From: Saccopteryx bilineata
Lineage: Eukaryota; Chordata; Mammalia; Chiroptera; Emballonuridae
Assembly: GCF_036850765.1 (NCBI RefSeq)
Contig: NC_089492.1
Span: 199,794,276 to 199,858,275, forward strand
DNA: 64,000 nucleotides
Direction: 5' to 3'
A program made the position numbers and the translations under genes. The notes under the pieces are model-generated. The model did not search any database and was not told the origin of the DNA. It saw nothing but the letters and a program-made list of their open reading frames with translations. Shown here one piece after another: positions 45,922-56,389 of this stretch (position 1 is its first letter; every line of letters begins with the position of its first letter).

Positions 45922-46123
45922 AAAATAATATTGAATATAAACCATAATTAAAAATAAAATTTAAAAAATCAGAAGAAATAGTAAGTGTAATAATAGTGAG
46001 TATGTAATAATGAACCTAACCCAAATTCTTTTATTGTATCAATACATCCATGAAGGATGCCTGTTCTTATTCAAGGATGTGCTTGCCCTACGCCCCATAC
46101 AGCTCACTGACTTTTACTTAGCC

Positions 46124-46442
46124 CAGGGGTCGGGAACCTTTTTGGCTGAGAGAGCCATAAATGCCACATATTTTAAAATGAAATTCCATGAGAGCCATAC
46201 AATGACCCATGTACGTTATGCATTATCCAATAAAAACTTGGTGTTGTCCTGGAGGACAGCTGTGATTGGCTCCAGTCACCCACAACCATGAACATGAGCA
46301 GTAGGAAATGAATGGATTGTAATACATGAGAATGTTTTATATTTTTAACGTTATTATTTTTTTATTAAAGATTTGTCTGCGAGCCAGTTGAGCCATCAAA
46401 AGAGCCACATCTGGCTCACGAGCCATAGGTTCCAGACCCCTG
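46124..46442. mobile_element. hAT-type MITE, 319 bp
   Basis: The terminal inverted repeats are CAGGGGTCGGGAACCT on the left and, reversed from the right end, CAGGGGTCTGGAACCT (15/16). The flanks ACTTAGCC (46116-46123) and ACTTAGGC (46443-46450) form an 8-bp target duplication with one mismatch, as expected for hAT transposases. Subterminal AGAGCCA motifs recur inside near both ends. It is non-coding and was mobilised in trans. Confidence 0.92.
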
Positions 46443-46450
46443 ACTTAGGC

Positions 46451-46960
46451 TAAACCAACCCATCCCAATTTCCAACTCTGAAAAACACAGTTCTTGGAAC
46501 TGTTCCAAAGATAAGAATAGCTTGTTTGTTTCTAATATTGTTTTCAAAACTCCTGGTCAAAGTCTACAAAGAACTAGTAAAAATGGGACCATAGGATTGA
46601 TAGAGGGAACTCAATGGATGGCTCTTAAAATGACACACAGTTATAAGCCAATGTTCATAATATTGAACAAAGCAATGAGTGCAGTCACTGAGCTGGGTGC
46701 TGTAGTGAAGGCAGAGATAACCAGGGTACATAGGGAAGTTGTTCCCACGGAGACTCCTCTGCAATCTAAAGCTCTGAGCTGAGTGGGGTGGCTTCTTGCA
46801 TCATTCTACTTCCTGTTCTGAGAAGCAGTAGGTAGTCAAGAACCTCAAGAACCTAGGCCAATGTAAGAAAGCAAGCACTTCCAGGGGGAGGGAGTTTTGT
46901 CACTATTCTCAGACGTGATCTAAGAGAGTATGGTGGAAGCAAGCAGTTCTCACTTGAAGA
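46451..46960. other. unique sequence
   Basis: No recognised repeat or gene. The 86-codon frame at 46522-46782 has no domain. Confidence 0.5.
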
Positions 46961-47108
46961 CTTTGATTTCTGGCCGTGGCTCTGGTATTAAATTGTTATG
47001 TAACTTTTTAGTACATAGGCTGCTTTATTTCTCTGACACTGTTTTCTCCATATGAAATGAGGAGTTGGGTCATTTCAGCTCAATTTAGTATGATTCTGAG
47101 GAAAAAAA
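46961..47108 (+). mobile_element. MIR-like SINE fragment
   Basis: 'CTGGCCGTGGCTCTGGTATT', GTTATGTAACTTTTTAG and 'TTTTCTCCATATGAAATGAG' follow the MIR core-to-3' order, with a ...TCATTTCAGCTC... 3' part. Diverged. Confidence 0.5.
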
Positions 47109-47439
47109 ATGTGAAAGATAAAAACAAATGAAAAACATTTAAATAAATTTGACATGGCCCCAATTTACCAATTCCCCATTCACATCTGCTTCTGGATGGG
47201 GGTAGGGGGTCGGCACTATTAAATCAATTCAATTCAGAAAACTACCCTTAGAGAACAAACCTTTACACACTTAAGAGGAAATGAAAATGTACCGTTTCAC
47301 TCTACCAATTAAACATACAGTGAAAACAGTGTGAGACCAATAGAGAACACATGAACAAGTAAAATGAAATTCTGTAAGGACATGGGCAGATTTTACCAAT
47401 GGTTGCTCCTGAGAACAGAGTCTGTTAGTGAAACACAGC

Positions 47440-47970
47440 AGGCAGTGTTTCCAAGGCCAGAGGCTGGAGATGGTTATATTCAGTAGAAATAAAATATATG
47501 TATATAAATATATATTTATATCTTTTTACTAAAACAATGATGTAAATATTATCATGTATTATCAACTTTCCAATTATCATTGACATTTTTCATGTGGTTA
47601 AATATTAATCTACCATGAATTTTAATAGCTGCCTAGTGCCATACTTCCTCCATTGTATAGAAGTTACCCTAATATATTGAGTACCCAATTTTTGAATTTT
47701 TAGATTTTTTTCAATTATTTATTATTTAAACAATACTTTAATAATTATTGCACAGTATATTTTTTGGTATACATGTCATTTTTAATATAGGATTAAAGTT
47801 CTCCTTAGAAGAACTGGTGGGTGTTCAAAATGTATAAGATTTTTGATGCCTACTACCAAATTACTCAACACTAGGGCTGTGTACCATTTATACTTCTACC
47901 AAATAGTGAATGAAAACATCTGTTTTCCTACAGCATGTCCAACACTGAGAACTGGTGTGTGTGTGTGTTA
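47440..47970 (-). mobile_element. ancient L1 (L1M-type) 3' region, antisense
   Basis: The same kind of ancient L1 end as at 13145-13990: CTTCCTCCATTGTATAGAAG, 'CTACTACCAAATTACTCAAC' and 'CCATTTATACTTCTACCAA'. AT-rich and much diverged. A small (GT)n follows at 47954-47968. Confidence 0.55.
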
Positions 47971-48889
47971 TCAAGCCAATGAATAAAACTGGACAAAATA
48001 TTCCGGACAAAAAAATGGCATTTCACTTTTATTCTGTACTAAGACTCTTATTTTTAGTTGATCTTTTGGAGACCTGAGGTAACATGAGAGAAGAGCACAA
48101 ATCAAATAGACTGACAGTAATTTAGGAGAGTTTCTTCTCTTTATAAGATGAAAGAGCAACACGAGCACAGAGTTTTCACTGTGTGTGTTTTTAAATTTAT
48201 TTTTAATTTATTGGGGTGACTTGATTCACCAAACTGTACAGGTTTCAAATGTATAACTCAATGTAACATAATCTACACATCATGTTGGGCATCCCCTGCT
48301 CCATGCCAAGTTTTTTTCTACCCTCATTTCTTCCCCTTCTCCTCTGACTATTCCCACTCTGTTGTCTGTGTCTATGTGTTATGTATATGTGATTTTTGGC
48401 TAATCCCTTCATCTTCTTTTATACAGTCCCTCACATCCCTTCCCTCTCAAACTGTCCATCTGTTCCATGTATACATGTCTCTATTTCTTCTTTGTTCCTC
48501 TGATTATAGTGTTCATTAGATTCCACATATAAATGAGATCATATGGTATTTGTCTTTCTCTGACCAGTTTATTTCATTTAGTGTAATAATCTCTGGGTCT
48601 ATCCATGCTGTACAAAAGGTAAGATTTCCTTTCCTTTTTTTTTTTTTTTTTGCAGCTGCATAGTGTTCCATTGTATAAATATACCACAACTTTTTTACCC
48701 ACTCATCCACTGATGCACACTTGAGCTGCCTGTTTCCAGATCTTGATTATTATAAATAACACTGCAATGAACAGCTTATCTTTTTTTGAATTAGTTGAAA
48801 AAAGAAATTGACGAAAATACAAATAAGTGAAAATATATATCATGTTCATAGATTTGAAGACTTAACATCATTAAAAAGTCTATACTGCC

Positions 48890-49300
48890 TGATTAGGTAG
48901 TGGCACAGTGGATACAGTGTCTGACTGGGACTCAGAGGACCCAGGTTTGAAACCCCAAGGTTGCCAGCTTGAGCGCAGGCTCATCTGGATTGAGCAGAGG
49001 CTCATCAGCTTGAGCAAGGGGTTGCTGGCTTAAGCATGGGATCATAGACATGACCCCATGGTTGACTTGAGCCCAAAGGTTGCTGGCTTGGAGCCCAAGG
49101 TTGCAGCTTGAATCCAAGGTCGCTGTCTTGAGCAAGGGGTCACTCTGCTGTAGCCCCCTAGTCAAAGCACAGCTGAGAAAACAATCACTGAACAACTAAG
49201 GAGCTGCAATGAAGAACTGATGCTTCTCATCTCTCTCCCTCCCTGTCTGTTCCTATCTGTCCCTCTCTCTGACTCTCTCTCTGTCTCTGTCAAAAAAAAA
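48890..49300 (+). mobile_element. tRNA SINE, 'CTTGAGC-ladder' type, in L1-E
   Basis: Head TGATTAGGTAGTGGCACAGTG, box-B-like GGTTTGAAACC, ~22-bp units with CTTGAGC, 'GAAAACAATCACTGAACAAC', a CT-rich end and A9. The left flank TCTATACTGCC (48879-48889) and right flank TCTAAACTACC (49301-49311) are its duplication. Confidence 0.9.
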
Positions 49301-49313
49301 TCTAAACTACCCA

Positions 49314-49486
49314 GCCCTGGCTGGATAGCTCAGTTGGTAGCTAAGTTGGTTAGAGTATTGTCCCGAAGTGCAGAGGTTGCTGGTTGATCCCTGGCACATA
49401 CAGGACTAGATTGATGTTCCTGTTTCTCTCTCCCTTTCTCTCTAAAATCAATAAAATAAACATTTAAAAAAAAGTAAAATAAAATG
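49314..49486 (+). mobile_element. short VES-like tRNA SINE, same target site
   Basis: Starts GCCCTGGCTGGATAGCTCAG, then a small internal duplication (TTGGTAGCTAAGTTGGTTAG), box-B-like GGTTGATCC, 'GGCACATACAGGACTAGATT', a CT-rich run and an AATAAACATTT A-rich tail. The flanks TCTAAACTACCCA (49301-49313) and TCCATACTACCCA (49487-49499) form its duplication. It therefore landed in the right-hand duplication of the preceding SINE. Confidence 0.9.
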
Positions 49487-50556
49487 TCCATACTACCCAA
49501 AGCAATCTATAGCTTCAGTGCAATTATTATTAAAATACCAATGGCATACTTCATAGATCTAGAACAAATATTGCAAAAATTTATATGAAATTAAAAAAGA
49601 ACCTGAATAATCTCAGAAACCTTGAAAATGAAGAATAAAATAAGAGGTATCATACTTCCTGATATCAAGTTATACTACAAAGCCATTTTAATCAGAACAG
49701 CTTGGTACTGGCTTAAGTACAGGCATATAGATCAATGGAACAGAACAGAGAACCCAGAAATAAACCAACGCTCTTATGGTCAATTAATATTTGTCAAAGG
49801 AGGCAAAACTATACAATGGAGTAAAGACAGTCTCTAAATGGTGTTGGGGAAATTGAACAGGTACATAAAAAAAATAAAACTGGACCACTAATTTAGAGCA
49901 TACATAAGAATAAACTCAAAATGGATAAAGGTCTTGAATGTAAGTCATGAAATCATAAAACTCCTAGAGAAAAACATAGGCAGTAGAATCTTGGGCATCT
50001 CACATAACTATATGTTTGATGATATATCTCCTGGGAAATTGAAACAAAGGATAAAAGAAACAAATGAGACTACACGAAACTAAAAAGCTTTTGCACAGCA
50101 AAAGAAATAATCAACAAAATGAAAAGACAACCCACTGTAAGGGAGAACATACCAATACATCTGACAAAAGGTTAATAACCAAAACTTATAATTTGTAAAA
50201 CTCAACACCAGATTAAAGAATGTGCAAAGGACTTATACAGGCACTTCTCCAAAGAGGACAAACAGATGGCCAATAGACATGAAAAAAATCCTCAACGTTA
50301 CTAATCATCAGAGAGATGCAAATTAAATGAGATATCACCTCACACCTGTCAGAATTGTTATTGTCAACAAATCAATAAACAAATATTGGCATGGGTGTGG
50401 AAAAAAGGGGACCCTCATGCACTGTTGGTAGGAATGCAGACTGGTGCAGCCACTGTGGAAAGCAGTATGGAGTTTCCTAAAAAAATTAAATATGGATCCA
50501 ACTTTTGACCTAGCTATCCCACTTCTGGGAATATACCCTAAGAAGACTTACGTGAT

Positions 50557-51128
50557 TGGAATAATTTTCCTCAGAATCCCTAGGTGACTTTAGTGCAGTG
50601 GCAGTGGGGGTGGGGGGATGACCACAGGATAAGAGGGAATTACCAAGAAAGCAAAAATAGAAGTGGTGTGTCTGAGAAGATGACCCAAGGCAGCTCACAG
50701 GGTTTCTGGGCGGTACCATTAGAAGGATTTCCTGTACATAGAGAGTGGTTTAGAAGTAGTGCAGGGCTATAGCCAGTGAGTTTGCCTTTTCTACTTAAAA
50801 ACAATCCTGGGTATGTGGAGGGGGTGGAAAACCTGACTTGGCTCAAAACAAATTTCTGCCAACAGATGAAATGAAAGCTCAAACAGAAATTGATTTCTAC
50901 TTACAGCAAGAAATTTTATTTATTGTCTACACAGCTTTGAAATCAGAAATGCAAGACTGCTACTTGAGTGTAACAATTCTTTCTAGAACTCAGGTTTTTT
51001 CCCATCACTACACCAGGTAAAATTCCAAACTAGGTTTCCAGGAGCATGGAGAAAATGCAGTAGGTTGTGAAAGATATAGGCTGGTGGTATATTCTAAGTG
51101 GCTATCTTTTTTACTATTTCTCTCTCTT
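50557..51128. other. unique sequence
   Basis: No repeat family or gene recognised beyond the end of L1-E. Confidence 0.5.
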
Positions 51129-51496
51129 TTTTTCTCCTATTTTTCCGAAGTCAGAAATGGGAGGCAGTCAGACAGACTCCCGCATGCGTCTGACCGGGAT
51201 CCACCCGGCATGCCCACCAGGGGGCGATGCTCTGCCCATCTGGGGCGTTGCTCTGTTGCAACCAGAGCCATTCCAGCGCCTGAGGCAGAGGCCATGGAGC
51301 TGTCCTCAGCGCCCGGGCCAACTTTGCTCCAATGGAGCCTCGGCTGCGGAAGGGGAAGAGAAAGACAGAAAGGAAGGAGAGGGGGAGGGGTAGAGAAGCA
51401 GATGGGCACTTCTCCTGTGTGCCCTGGCCGGGAATCAAACCCAGGACTCCTGCACACCAGGCCGACGGTCTACCACTGAGCCAACCAGCCAGGGCC
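51129..51496 (-). mobile_element. tRNA-derived SINE (Rhin-1-like), antisense, well preserved
   Basis: On the minus strand, head GCCCTGGCTGGTTGGCTCAG, box-B-like GGTTTGATTCCC, GGCACACAGGAGAAGTGCCC, the CT-rich run and GC-rich body, and an end near TCTGACTTCGGAAAAATAGG. Both strands carry long open frames (up to 131 codons), which recur in other copies and reflect the GC-rich body, not a gene. Confidence 0.93.
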
Positions 51497-53132
51497 TCGC
51501 TTTCTCTTTTGGTCTTGTGGACCCCAATTTTCTAATTTTATTTTGTCAGTCTCAAGAATTCTCTGTGAAAAAATTAACCACACTCCCATTTACAGCCTTC
51601 ACTGAGTGGGTATATGTTTCATCCTGAATAATTCTATATAAGATAAGTTTCTTTTCTGCTTTGTGATGTCTGGGAAAAAAAAAGGAATAAGGTCTCAAGA
51701 GAGAATACAACAAGTGGTGGAAAAATCAGTTAATCAGAGAAAAATTCAAAATCTTTTATTTTTTTTCCTGAATGTAAAAATACTTATGGTCTCTAATCAA
51801 GGTTTTAGAAGAAACCCTGAGTTAAAATTTTCATTTGGTTTAAATGAGTTCACTGTGGAAAAGGGTAGAGAGCATAAGAATGAAATGGAGTCTTCCTAAG
51901 ATGATATCATAAAAATCTGACAAAGGCTTTGGGGACAACTTACCAACGCATTGAAAAGGTACATAAAGTGCAAATCCAAAGGGATGCAGCTCTTCTACAC
52001 TCACAAGTTTTCCTTTCTCATTGCTTGTCAGTATACTCGTGACCTCTTCTTCTGCTGTCCACCAGTACTTTTATCCATGTATTATTTGTTGACATAACTC
52101 AAGGTTTATAGAAATAAGAGGGGGGAAGAAAAGAGAGAAAATTGGGGTACTTGATACCAAGCAACAAACAGCAGATATTTTGACAATAGGTGAGCCTTTT
52201 GTAGACTAATTATTTTTTAATATACATGTACGCCTTGTCACCACCTTTGTCTCTTTCCTGTTTTGCTTCCCACAATCCCTACACATCTCTCTCTCTTCCC
52301 TGAAATTTAAGATCCCCCTAAGCAATCCTCTAATTCATCATATTCATTTTCTTCTGGTATTCTGGCTAATAAAAATCCTTGATCCCAGAGTCTGAAAGAA
52401 TGAATGTGTCTTCCCCAGAGGCTAAGAGTGAGACCTTGGTGTGGGAGCCCTCATAAAAGTAACCTATTGTACACTGTGGGGCTGTTTCCTGAGCTTAGCC
52501 CTTCTAATGGTTTCATATCAGGGCACCTCCTGATATAGAGTCAGTTCATAGGGTTAAAACTCAGACTTTCACTCCTCTGTTGCATAACTTTAAGAAAGCC
52601 ACTTGTATTCTCTGAGTTGCCAGTTCCTCATATGAGAAATAGTGGCAAGGAGCAGTGTTTGTTTGGGGGTAACATAGCATCATCTTGTGCACCTCACAAT
52701 GTGAGATTTCATAAACAAGATGATGGCAAAGCTTTTCTCCTGATCTATTCTTCTGCCATTATTATTACTATTACTATTATTATTACTAATTACTATTAAG
52801 GTTTTTATAACCAGATTTGTATTCCTAGGATAAATATTTCTTAGCTGAACAATGGAGTTGTGGTTATTACGTGTGATAGCTATTGCTTTGAGCAAGCCAG
52901 GCTGCATAACTGCCAAGCTAAGAAAGGTGGAGTAGTCTACTTCATTCTTCCATGTGTTGGTTCAGTAGTGGTTGAGAATGGGCCATCATGCAGTTTCCAC
53001 CACTCATTTGGGCTTTTATGGGCAATGTGGAGTAGAGAAGAAATATGATATTTTGGAACTAGGAAGACCCCATTTTGAACCCTAGCTGAGTGGATTCAGG
53101 CATGCTTTTTCCTTAATAAGCTGTGGTATCCT
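51497..53132. other. mostly unique sequence
   Basis: 1.6 kb without a recognised gene. A possible MIR scrap lies at 52555-52650 (GTTGCATAACTTTAAGAAAG, then GCCAGTTCCTCATATGAGAA). An ATT/ACT-rich microsatellite occupies 52757-52799. Confidence 0.5.
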
Positions 53133-53168
53133 TGTTATTTTCCTAGGGCTGTTGTAACAAATGACCAC
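53133..53168 (-). mobile_element. MLT1-like LTR tip, antisense
   Basis: CCTAGGGCTGTTGTAACAAA followed by TGACCAC is the inverted terminal tip of an MLT1-type LTR. The ERV LTR starting at 53169 interrupts it. Only ~36 bp are visible. Confidence 0.55.
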
Positions 53169-53829
53169 TGTCAAAATTCATGACGGAGACCTTAACCAAG
53201 ACAGGAATCAAGAAAGCCTATGAGAGGAGCTCTCACTAAGTTAGTCATGAAAATCCTACAGGAAAAATTCTAACAGCCCATCCGAGCCCTTCCTTTTACC
53301 CTCTGTAAAGAACTTCTTTCTTTGTTTCAGGAACTTACATGAAGCTCACCATGGCAGCACAGACCTGACTGCACTCCTTTCCTTTTTCCCAGATAAATTC
53401 TTTTTTTTTTCATATTTTTCTGAAGTGAGAAACAGAGAGGCAGTCAGACAGACTCCCGATGTGCCTGACTGGGATCCACCTGGCATGACCGCTAGGGGGT
53501 GATGCTCTGCCTATCTAGGGAGTTGCTCTGCTGTGGCCTGAGCCATTTTAGCACCTGAGGCAGAGGCCATGGAGCCATCTTCGTGTCTAGGACCAACTTT
53601 GCTCCAATGGAGCCTTGGCTGTGGAGGGGAAGAGAGAGATAGAGAGGAAAGAGAGGGGGAGGGGTGGAGAAACAGATGGGCGCTTTTCCTGTGTGCCCTG
53701 GCCATGAATCGAACCTGGGACTCCCACACGCTGGGCCAATGCTTTACCACTGAGCCAACCAGCCAGGACTCCCCAAATGAATTCTTATGCTGAAGAAATA
53801 CCTGGTTGGCTTTTGGGTTATGATTTACA
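53169..53829 (+). mobile_element. 5' LTR of a class I endogenous retrovirus, SINE-interrupted
   Basis: It begins TGTCAAAATTCATGACGG and ends near GATTTACA, immediately before a tRNA-Pro-like primer binding site. About 290 bp of LTR is present outside the inserted SINE (53401-53769). The position next to the primer site and gag-like sequence makes this a 5' LTR rather than a solo copy. The 5' edge rests on the TG and the change from MLT1-like sequence. Confidence 0.7.
53401..53769 (-). mobile_element. tRNA-derived SINE (Rhin-1-like), antisense, in the ERV LTR
   Basis: Minus strand: head TCCTGGCTGGTTGGCTCAG, box-B-like GGTTCGATTC, GGCACACAGGAAAAGCGCCC, GC-rich body, and an A-rich end (T11 at 53400 on this strand). 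The flanks GATAAATTCTT and AAATGAATTCTT suggest a short imperfect duplication. Confidence 0.9.
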
Positions 53830-53833
53830 TATC

Positions 53834-53851
53834 TGGGGGCTTGTCCAAGAT
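53834..53851 (+). other. ERV primer binding site, tRNA-Pro-like
   Basis: TGGGGGCTTGTCCAAGAT matches the 18-nt tRNA-Pro primer site of gammaretrovirus-like elements at 15 of 18 positions (differences in the middle and near the end fit decay). It begins four bases after the LTR end. Confidence 0.75.
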
Positions 53852-54034
53852 CCAGAGAATATTCTCACAGATCTGGGGTTCAGTGAGCAAAATGGCTGTC
53901 AGATTCCACAGAACCATTTGAGCACACTGTTTTCTTCCCAACTTGGGAGGTTGAGGCTAAAATTACTTCTGGATCCAAATGTCTGCTTTTGTGTTCTGAA
54001 GATCTCTGGACATTATTTGAGAACTGTTTAGAGA

Positions 54035-54036
54035 GT

Positions 54037-54067
<31 letters not shown>

Positions 54068-54115
54068 TTTTGCTTTCTCTTCTTCCTTCTTTTCTTTCTC
54101 TCTCTCTCTCTTTCT

Positions 54116-54161
<46 letters not shown>

Positions 54162-54172
54162 TTTCTTTCTGA
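54035..54172. repeat. (TC)n and (TTTC)n microsatellite in ERV leader
   Basis: CT dinucleotide repeats at 54040-54063, mixed CT/TTC sequence, then TTTC units at about 54115-54172. The purine strand gives a Lys/Glu/Arg-rich open frame (53963-54253) that is an artefact. Confidence 0.93.
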
Positions 54173-54569
54173 TAAAATGCCTTGTTTGGTTATGAGCTCT
54201 TGTTCTGCACTTTGGCTGCCTCCCTGCGGGTCAGACTGCTCCTTATGGACCATGATAACTTTAGTCTGATTCTACCTGAAAACAGGTTGTTTTGACAGAA
54301 ATAGTGCAAGCCTTTGGTCTGATTCTGTCTTGAACCTGACTGACGCACTGAAATGTGTTTCAGCTTCTGGCCTGACACTTTTGAAACCAAGCTATCTCTA
54401 CTAGAACTGTTCAGTAATTGGCTTGTCTCCTCTGGGATCTGGCTGTTCTAAGTGAAACTGGTGCCTCCTCCATATTTGGCAGATTTAGACAGGGAGCACT
54501 CTGGAATGGCATCCCCCCTTATACCACAGAGGGTGCCTAAATTTACACATGGTCAGCCCCCTCAGTAGC

Positions 54570-54976
54570 AAGGCAATTTCCTCTAAAAGTGAAGGAGAGT
54601 GTGTCTATGGGAATCAGACAGGGCGGGCAGCCTGCTAGATGCTATCCAGAATGGACACTATTCTCTACCTCTGATTTGCTAAACTGGAAAAGCTCAAACC
54701 CATCCTGTAGGGATGACCTCCCAAAAATGACTAATTTAATTACCTCATTTTTAACATTAATCATCCTAATCAGACATAACATTATGTTAACTGGGAATAA
54801 ATGCCAGCTGGTATTAGACAAGGCTAGAGAAGGATGAAGAATCAGATGAATGATGGATTACATATCAACATAACCCTTCCCCTAGGAACCTCAGGCACAA
54901 CTAACGGTGGGAGGAAATCCTTATAGACTTTAAGTGGGTATTAGGGCCAAATATTTTGTGCTTTAAAAGGACCTGA
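54570..54976 (+). pseudogene. ERV gag remnant (capsid N-terminal region), broken
   Basis: Within the open frame 54589-54837, FSTSDLLNWKSSNPS followed by DDLPKMTNLITSF resembles the start of a gammaretrovirus-like capsid (the conserved TSDLYNWK-type segment), and later KCQLVLDKAREG fits the following helix. Beyond 54837 similarity continues only weakly through stops, and the sequence is cut by L1-C at 54981. It is heavily degraded and non-functional. Confidence 0.65.
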
Positions 54977-54980
54977 AAGG

Positions 54981-56389
54981 GGGGATGGTAAGATGGCGAT
55001 GGAGTAGGTAGACGTACCAACTTCCACCTCACAGAACCAAAGTAGATTACAACTTAATTTTAAGAACAATCATCTGGAAAAACCAACTTTGGACTAAACT
55101 AAGAGGACTCTCTAATCAATGATCACTGAAGAAGCCACACTGAGACTGGTAGAAAAAGTAGAAATGTGGAGAGGGCTGCCCAGCTCCTGGGGGCAAAAGG
55201 CAGCCCAGAGGGACTTATGCAGTGGGAAGTGAGTTTAGTGGAGAGGGGAGGATCCTTGGCCCTAGGACAGAAGCCCCAGCCTTCAGCCCCAGAGCCTAGA
55301 AAAGGCATATAGACAGTATTTAACTGCAAAACAAGCGAGGATACTGTTTTCAAGAAAGAGACAGATTTATCAAACTTAGGATTCTTCTTAAAGGGACTGT
55401 AAAGAAAACCTTTTTCACCACTCACCGGGGCTCCGGGGCATGGGGAGAACTGAGAGGACCTGAGTAGCAGGAAGAGAGTGTAATCTAGGAGGCACAGGGA
55501 GAAACACTTTGAAGGACAGACACCCTAACCCCTGGGCTGAGTCACTCCCCAAATCTAAAGTGAATATTTTACCTGGAACCAGCAATACCAGCAAAGGGAA
55601 GCAGGTCACCAGCCGAACAGAAGCTCTCCTGCTGCACTCAGAGCAGAGTCACTTAGAAGCAGGGAGCCCATCAGGGATACAGTATTAGTGCTAAGGTCCT
55701 AAGGTCTGAGCTACAACACCACCCCAAAACACTGCTGAGTGCTCCCTGGAGGGTGGGCAGTGGCCAGACGCAGAATCACAGTTCGTTGGTGGGGGCAGAA
55801 GCTGGCGCCAGTTGCAACAAAGGCCTAGTGCAAGCATAGTCCCACCTGGTGGGGGCGAAGGCTGAGCGCACTAGCAATGGCAGAGGGGTACAAGAAAATG
55901 GTCTGACACATAGCTGAGGGCCTGGCGAGCAAGAATAGTCCCACCTGCAGTCCCACCCACAGGGGCAAGGTGAAAGCCAAGGAAAGGGCTGAGACCAGCT
56001 TCTGAGCACAGGAGTGCAGCCCTGCCTGCAGGGCTGAGGCTTGCAGCCCCAGCGCACAAGCACAGTCCTGCCCGCAGGGGCAAGGCAGAGACAGGGGGCT
56101 GGCCAGGGTTTGCAGCCCAGGCACACGAGCACAGTCCCACCCTTGGGGGAGGTGTGGAGGCTGGACAGGCCAAGACATGCAGCCTGGGTATGGAAACACA
56201 GTCCTGCCCGAAGAGGCGAGCCTGAAACCACAGTGACCACTGCAGAGGACCGGCGCAGGCTATGCCCGTGCCCGAATGCCCAAGGCAGCAGCAGAGGGGA
56301 TAGTGGGCCTGCAGACAAACCACAACTAGGGAACAAAGAACCACACCCATCAGAATCTTGTGGCCACACCCTTCTTATACACAAACAAA
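54981..56389 (+). promoter_or_regulatory. L1-C 5' UTR with GC-rich tandem units and antisense ORF
   Basis: Homologous to the L1-B 5' UTR and presumed to hold the internal promoter. The 3' half (about 55830-56270) is made of imperfect 65-75-bp units with CACAGTCCTGCCCGCAGGGG-type and TTGCAGCCCAGGCACACGAG-type motifs; I count about five. The minus strand is open for 211 codons (55776-56411) and encodes a degenerate repeat (GGTVLVCLGCKPWPAP, GRTVLVRWGCKPQP). Confidence 0.65.

Larger units (their letters stand above)
40830..45970 (+). mobile_element. L1-D: older sense L1 with internal deletion
   Basis: It contains a 5' UTR of ~1.75 kb (to 42607), ORF1 (42608-43473), the ORF2 start at 43676, the endonuclease domain to ~44440, then directly the C-terminal end of ORF2 from ~44468 and a 3' UTR. 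The RT domain is missing. Two SINEs sit in the 3' part. The 3' end resembles the old L1 at 23199-23575. Degraded and inactive. Confidence 0.88.
48188..50556. mobile_element. L1-E: L1 3' end with 5' inversion (twin priming)
   Basis: 48188-48797 is an antisense L1 3' end (tail on the left, ORF2 C-terminus on the right). From ~48798 the strand flips and the sense ORF2 runs from the KEI-DTNKW region (just after RT) to ~50556. The sense part ends (TATACCCTAAGAA) next to where the antisense part begins in L1 coordinates. That is the classic twin-priming layout, with the 5' segment inverted. Two SINEs interrupt the sense part. The L1 is older than L1-A to C. No clear target duplication was seen. Confidence 0.88.

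Noticed and set aside
51084..51479. Long open frames on both strands of Rhin-1-like SINEs, recurring at 21305-21635, 53511-53793, 57796-58138 and 60476-60874
   Set aside because: They recur because the SINE body is GC-rich and low in stops. The frames start and end in flanking DNA and differ by copy-specific indels. Exonisation is possible but nothing here shows it.
53963..54253. Lys/Glu/Arg-rich 96-codon minus frame
   Set aside because: Translation of the (TTTC)n/(TC)n microsatellite in the ERV leader.
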